Shown: one piece after another, positions 7,246 to 10,718 of the stretch
Layout of the letters: each line of letters starts with the position of its first letter
Position numbering within the stretch: the stretch's first letter is position 1
DNA from: Clostridia bacterium
Lineage (GTDB): Bacteria > Bacillota_A > Clostridia > Christensenellales > Borkfalkiaceae
Direction: 5' to 3'
DNA length: 10,718 bases
Assembly (NCBI GenBank): GCA_017462425.1
Contig: JAFTRD010000143.1
Span: 1-10,718 of the forward strand
The notes under the pieces: model-generated
Database searches by the model: none
Seen by the model: the letters and a program-made list of their open reading frames with translations, nothing else
What the model was told of the DNA's origin: nothing
Program-made: the position numbers and the translations under genes

Positions 7246-7605
7246 ATGCTCAATTTGAAAGAACGCCGGGTAATGGATATCGTCTACGAGCTCTGCCAAG
7301 ACGAGGGGAGCTGTCTTTGTGCGCCTTGGGACATTCTTCAACGCTTTGACGCAAAGGAAAACTGGAACGAGAGCAAGCTGGAAAAAATTTTATGCGACCT
7401 GCAGTCGGACGGCTATCTCGATTTAATCCGTTCGGACAGAAAGGGCGACCCCATGTACGTAATCACCCTGCGTTCCAACGGGTTTGCCTATCGGCGTGAA
7501 AGCTTACAGGTCAAGCGCAATATTTATTTCAAAGTAGCCCTCACCGTCGGCGGCGCTATTTTCTCCTTTCTCATCGGTCTGTTGCTGCGCGCGCTTTTTT
7601 CTTAA
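7246..7605 (+). CDS. Small membrane-anchored protein of unknown function, second of the tandem pair
   Basis: The 119-residue product has the same plan as its upstream neighbour. It has a soluble N-terminal domain (1-88) with a likely helical bundle, LQSDGYLDLIRSD at 52-64 and an invariant-looking YxxxL strand, then a basic stretch (VKRN, 89-92). One hydrophobic segment (about 93-118) lies near the C-terminus. Similarity to the upstream protein is moderate but collinear, so a gene duplication is likely. The winged-helix resemblance is inference from pattern only. There is no clear SD within the 3-base gap, which suggests translation coupled to the preceding gene. Its stop overlaps a candidate LexA box for uvrB. 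Possible roles (membrane-tethered regulator or adaptor) cannot be settled from sequence alone. Confidence 0.8.
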   Translation: MLNLKERRVMDIVYELCQDEGSCLCAPWDILQRFDAKENWNESKLEKILCDLQSDGYLDLIRSDRKGDPMYVITLRSNGFAYRRESLQVKRNIYFKVALTVGGAIFSFLIGLLLRALFS

Positions 7606-7616
7606 ACAAGTGTTTG
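7603..7616. promoter_or_regulatory. Candidate LexA (SOS) box upstream of uvrB
   Basis: TAAACAAGTGTTTG matches the Bacillus-type SOS box CGAACRNRYGTTYC at 11 of 14 positions, including the whole AACRNRYGTTY core. It contains the inverted repeat AAACA-AG-TGTTT. It lies 20 bases upstream of the uvrB -35 box. uvrB is a classical LexA target, which raises the prior, but the outer bases deviate (C, G and final C are replaced). The box overlaps the stop codon of the preceding gene. Confidence 0.45.
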
Positions 7617-7635
7617 TTTTTATTTGTATAAACAA

Positions 7636-7664
7636 TTGATTTTTTTTCAAATAAGCGGTATAAT
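7636..7664 (+). promoter_or_regulatory. Sigma-A promoter of uvrB-uvrA
   Basis: TTGATT (7636-7641) and TATAAT (7659-7664) with a 17-base spacer. The leader would be about 32 bases long. No terminator is seen between the small membrane-protein pair and this promoter, so some read-through from upstream is possible. Confidence 0.78.
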
Positions 7665-7702
7665 ACAATCAACGAATCTTTTTTTACGGGACGAGAAAAT
7701 AA

Positions 7703-8791
<1,089 letters not shown>

Positions 8792-8800
8792 GGTTTCCGT

Positions 8801-9658
8801 ATGCGTTCGGCGTACGACAACCGTCCGTTGAAGTTCGACGAGTTTGACGCGCGTGTTCCGCAGCTGATCTGCGTATCGGCAACGCCTGCGCCGTACGAAA
8901 TGGAACAGGCAGGCAACGTGGTGGAACAGCTTATCCGCCCCACGGGGCTTTTGGACCCCCTCGTAACCGTCAAGCCCACCAAGGGACAGATTGACGATTT
9001 ACTCTCCGAAATTAACGTTGTCGTGTCGCAAAAAGGCAGGGTATTGGTCACAACTTTAACCAAACGTATGAGCGAAGAGCTGACCGATTACCTAAAAGAA
9101 CACGGCGTAAAGGTCAAGTACATGCACTCCGATATCGACGCTTTGGAGCGTATCGACATCATCAACGGACTTCGCAGCGGCGAGTTCGACGTACTCTGCG
9201 GCATTAATCTTTTACGGGAGGGCTTGGACCTACCCGAGGTGAAATTGGTAGCAATTTTAGACGCCGATAAAGAGGGTTTTTTACGCAGCGATACGGCGCT
9301 GGTGCAGACCATTGGCCGTGCGGCGAGAAATAGCGAAGGTCGGGTAATTATGTACGCCGATACGGTTACGGGCTCTATGCGCCGTGCCATCGGCGAAACC
9401 GAGCGCAGGCGTAAAATTCAGGACGAGTACAACAAATCGCACGGCATTGTGCCAAAAACCATCATCAAAGAAGTCAAATCCACCTTAAATATAACCAAGA
9501 AAAAGAAAGCGGGCGAGGGTCTTTCCAACAAAGACATTCCTGCGGAAATAGAAAAGCTGAAGGCGCTGATGAAGGTCGCTTCAGCGCAGCTCGATTTTGA
9601 ACGTGCAATCGAGATTCGTGATACCATTGCGCAGTTGCGTATGCGCATACGAAAATAA
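8801..9658 (+). CDS. uvrB: UvrB C-terminal fragment (285 aa)
   Basis: The same frame continues after the TAG. The first ATG is at 8801, 9 bases later, and AGGG at the stop codon (8790-8793) could serve as a weak ribosome site for reinitiation. The fragment carries helicase motifs III, V and VI and the UVR domain. Whether it is made as a separate protein is unknown; it is more likely the tail of a single uvrB frame. Confidence 0.55.
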   Translation: MRSAYDNRPLKFDEFDARVPQLICVSATPAPYEMEQAGNVVEQLIRPTGLLDPLVTVKPTKGQIDDLLSEINVVVSQKGRVLVTTLTKRMSEELTDYLKEHGVKVKYMHSDIDALERIDIINGLRSGEFDVLCGINLLREGLDLPEVKLVAILDADKEGFLRSDTALVQTIGRAARNSEGRVIMYADTVTGSMRRAIGETERRRKIQDEYNKSHGIVPKTIIKEVKSTLNITKKKKAGEGLSNKDIPAEIEKLKALMKVASAQLDFERAIEIRDTIAQLRMRIRK

Positions 9659-9715
9659 ACGCACTAAAATACACCAAACGTTCAAAGGGAAGAAATCCCG
9701 CCGATTAAAAAAACT

Positions 9716-10718
9716 ATGAAAGAAGAAATTTTTGTCAAGGGCGCAAAGGAAAACAACTTAAAAAATATAGACGTGCATATTCCCCGCAATACGTTGACCG
9801 TATTCACGGGTCTTTCGGGCAGCGGTAAATCCACGCTCGCCTTCGATACGATCTTTGCCGAGGGGCAGCGCCGGTATATGGAGAGCCTGTCCTCCTACGC
9901 CCGTCAATTTTTAGGTCAAATGGAAAAGCCCGACGTGGAGTTCATAGACGGACTTTCCCCTGCTATCTCCATCGACCAGAAAACCACGTCGCACAACCCC
10001 CGTTCCACGGTGGGTACGGTTACCGAAATTTACGATTATTTCCGTCTGTTATTTGCAAGGGTAGGCGTACCCCATTGTCCTAATTGCGGCAGGGAGATCC
10101 GCCGTCAGACGGTAGACGAAATCGCCGATCAGGTACTATCCATGCCCGAGGGGAGCAAGATTTTAGTCAACGCCCCCGTCGTTCGGGGCAGAAAGGGCGA
10201 ATACGCCAAAGAGCTTGCCTCTTACCGTAAAAGCGGTTTCGGCAGGGTAAAGATAGACGGCATCGTCTACGACTTACAGGAAGAGATCAAGCTGGATAAA
10301 AATATAAAGCACAATATCTTTGTGGTGGTAGATAGGTTAATCGTCAAGAGCGGCGTTTCAAAGCGTCTGAGCGAAAGTCTGGAAACGGCGTTAAAGCTCG
10401 CCGACGGACTGGTGGTTATCGACTGCGAGGGCAAGGAGGACTTATACTCCGTCAACTACGCCTGTCCCGATTGCGGTATTTCTCTGGAAGAGATAGAGCC
10501 GAGAATGTTCTCGTTCAATACCCCTTACGGCGCCTGTCCCGAATGTTTGGGCTTGGGCTTTAAGCAGACGGTAGATCCCGACCTTATCTGTCCCGACAAG
10601 AGCAAGACCCTGCGTGAGGGCGCTATTCACGCCGGGGATTGGATGCTCGATTCCAACGCCACCAACTTAATGTACGTCAAAGCGCTTGCCAAGCATTACG
10701 GCTTTTCTCTCGACACGC
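9716..10718 (+). CDS. uvrA: Excinuclease ABC subunit A, 5' part (gene runs off the window)
   Basis: UvrA is the ABC-type ATPase dimer that finds bulky DNA lesions and loads UvrB. The first 334 codons are open to the window end; the full protein is usually about 940 residues, so roughly a third is present. The start [19 protein letters not shown] fits the family. Walker [10 protein letters not shown] (32-40, K38) is followed by the typical [18 protein letters not shown] segment, and the UvrB-binding/insertion region contains CPNC (C121, C124). The first zinc module has C250, C253, C274 and C277. The usual SD is missing: the nearest purine-rich stretch, AAGGGAAG (9685-9692), is about 23 bases upstream and partly within a small GGGA/TCCC hairpin (9687-9699). 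Translation may depend on uvrB. Gene order uvrB-uvrA is common in Firmicutes. Confidence 0.97.
   Translation, partial: MKEEIFVKGAKENNLKNIDVHIPRNTLTVFTGLSGSGKSTLAFDTIFAEGQRRYMESLSSYARQFLGQMEKPDVEFIDGLSPAISIDQKTTSHNPRSTVGTVTEIYDYFRLLFARVGVPHCPNCGREIRRQTVDEIADQVLSMPEGSKILVNAPVVRGRKGEYAKELASYRKSGFGRVKIDGIVYDLQEEIKLDKNIKHNIFVVVDRLIVKSGVSKRLSESLETALKLADGLVVIDCEGKEDLYSVNYACPDCGISLEEIEPRMFSFNTPYGACPECLGLGFKQTVDPDLICPDKSKTLREGAIHAGDWMLDSNATNLMYVKALAKHYGFSLDT

Overview
The window is a mostly housekeeping stretch of a low-to-medium GC Firmicute, most likely an uncultured Clostridia-type (gut-associated) bacterium. The evidence is inference from gene content and signals. There is a lon-engB pair as in Bacillus/Clostridium, GGAGG-type ribosome sites, sigma-A promoters with 17-bp spacers, a TTG start, class II aldolase, and a uvrB-uvrA pair. 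No rRNA, CRISPR array, IS element or phage gene is visible.

Layout. The left end (1-150) has no convincing gene but holds a 23-bp palindrome. A tRNA-Gly(CCC) gene on the minus strand has its own consensus promoter and terminator. Its promoter diverges from the lon promoter, and lon (ATP-dependent protease) is followed 9 nt later by engB (ribosome-assembly GTPase). Next comes a cation diffusion facilitator metal exporter with a terminator downstream. Two glycolytic genes follow, fba (class II aldolase) and gap (GAPDH), each with its own strong promoter and Shine-Dalgarno site. Their promoters share an AAAAGCAAAA inverted-repeat motif that could be a common operator. A strong terminator closes gap. 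Two small tandem genes follow. They are paralogous to each other, with a predicted soluble N-terminal domain and a C-terminal membrane segment, and their function is unknown. The window ends with uvrB and the first 334 codons of uvrA, the nucleotide-excision-repair damage-recognition proteins, preceded by a degenerate LexA-type box.

The most notable anomaly is uvrB. The reading frame is intact over about 651 codons except for a single in-frame TAG at codon 363, where relatives usually have a tyrosine or histidine. It is either a real nonsense mutation, a sequencing or assembly error, or a read-through/split arrangement. The TAG that ends lon argues against general reassignment of TAG. Nothing here looks like a wholly new defence or mobile system. 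The best leads are the uvrB amber codon, the shared fba/gap operator candidate and the small paralogous membrane-protein pair.
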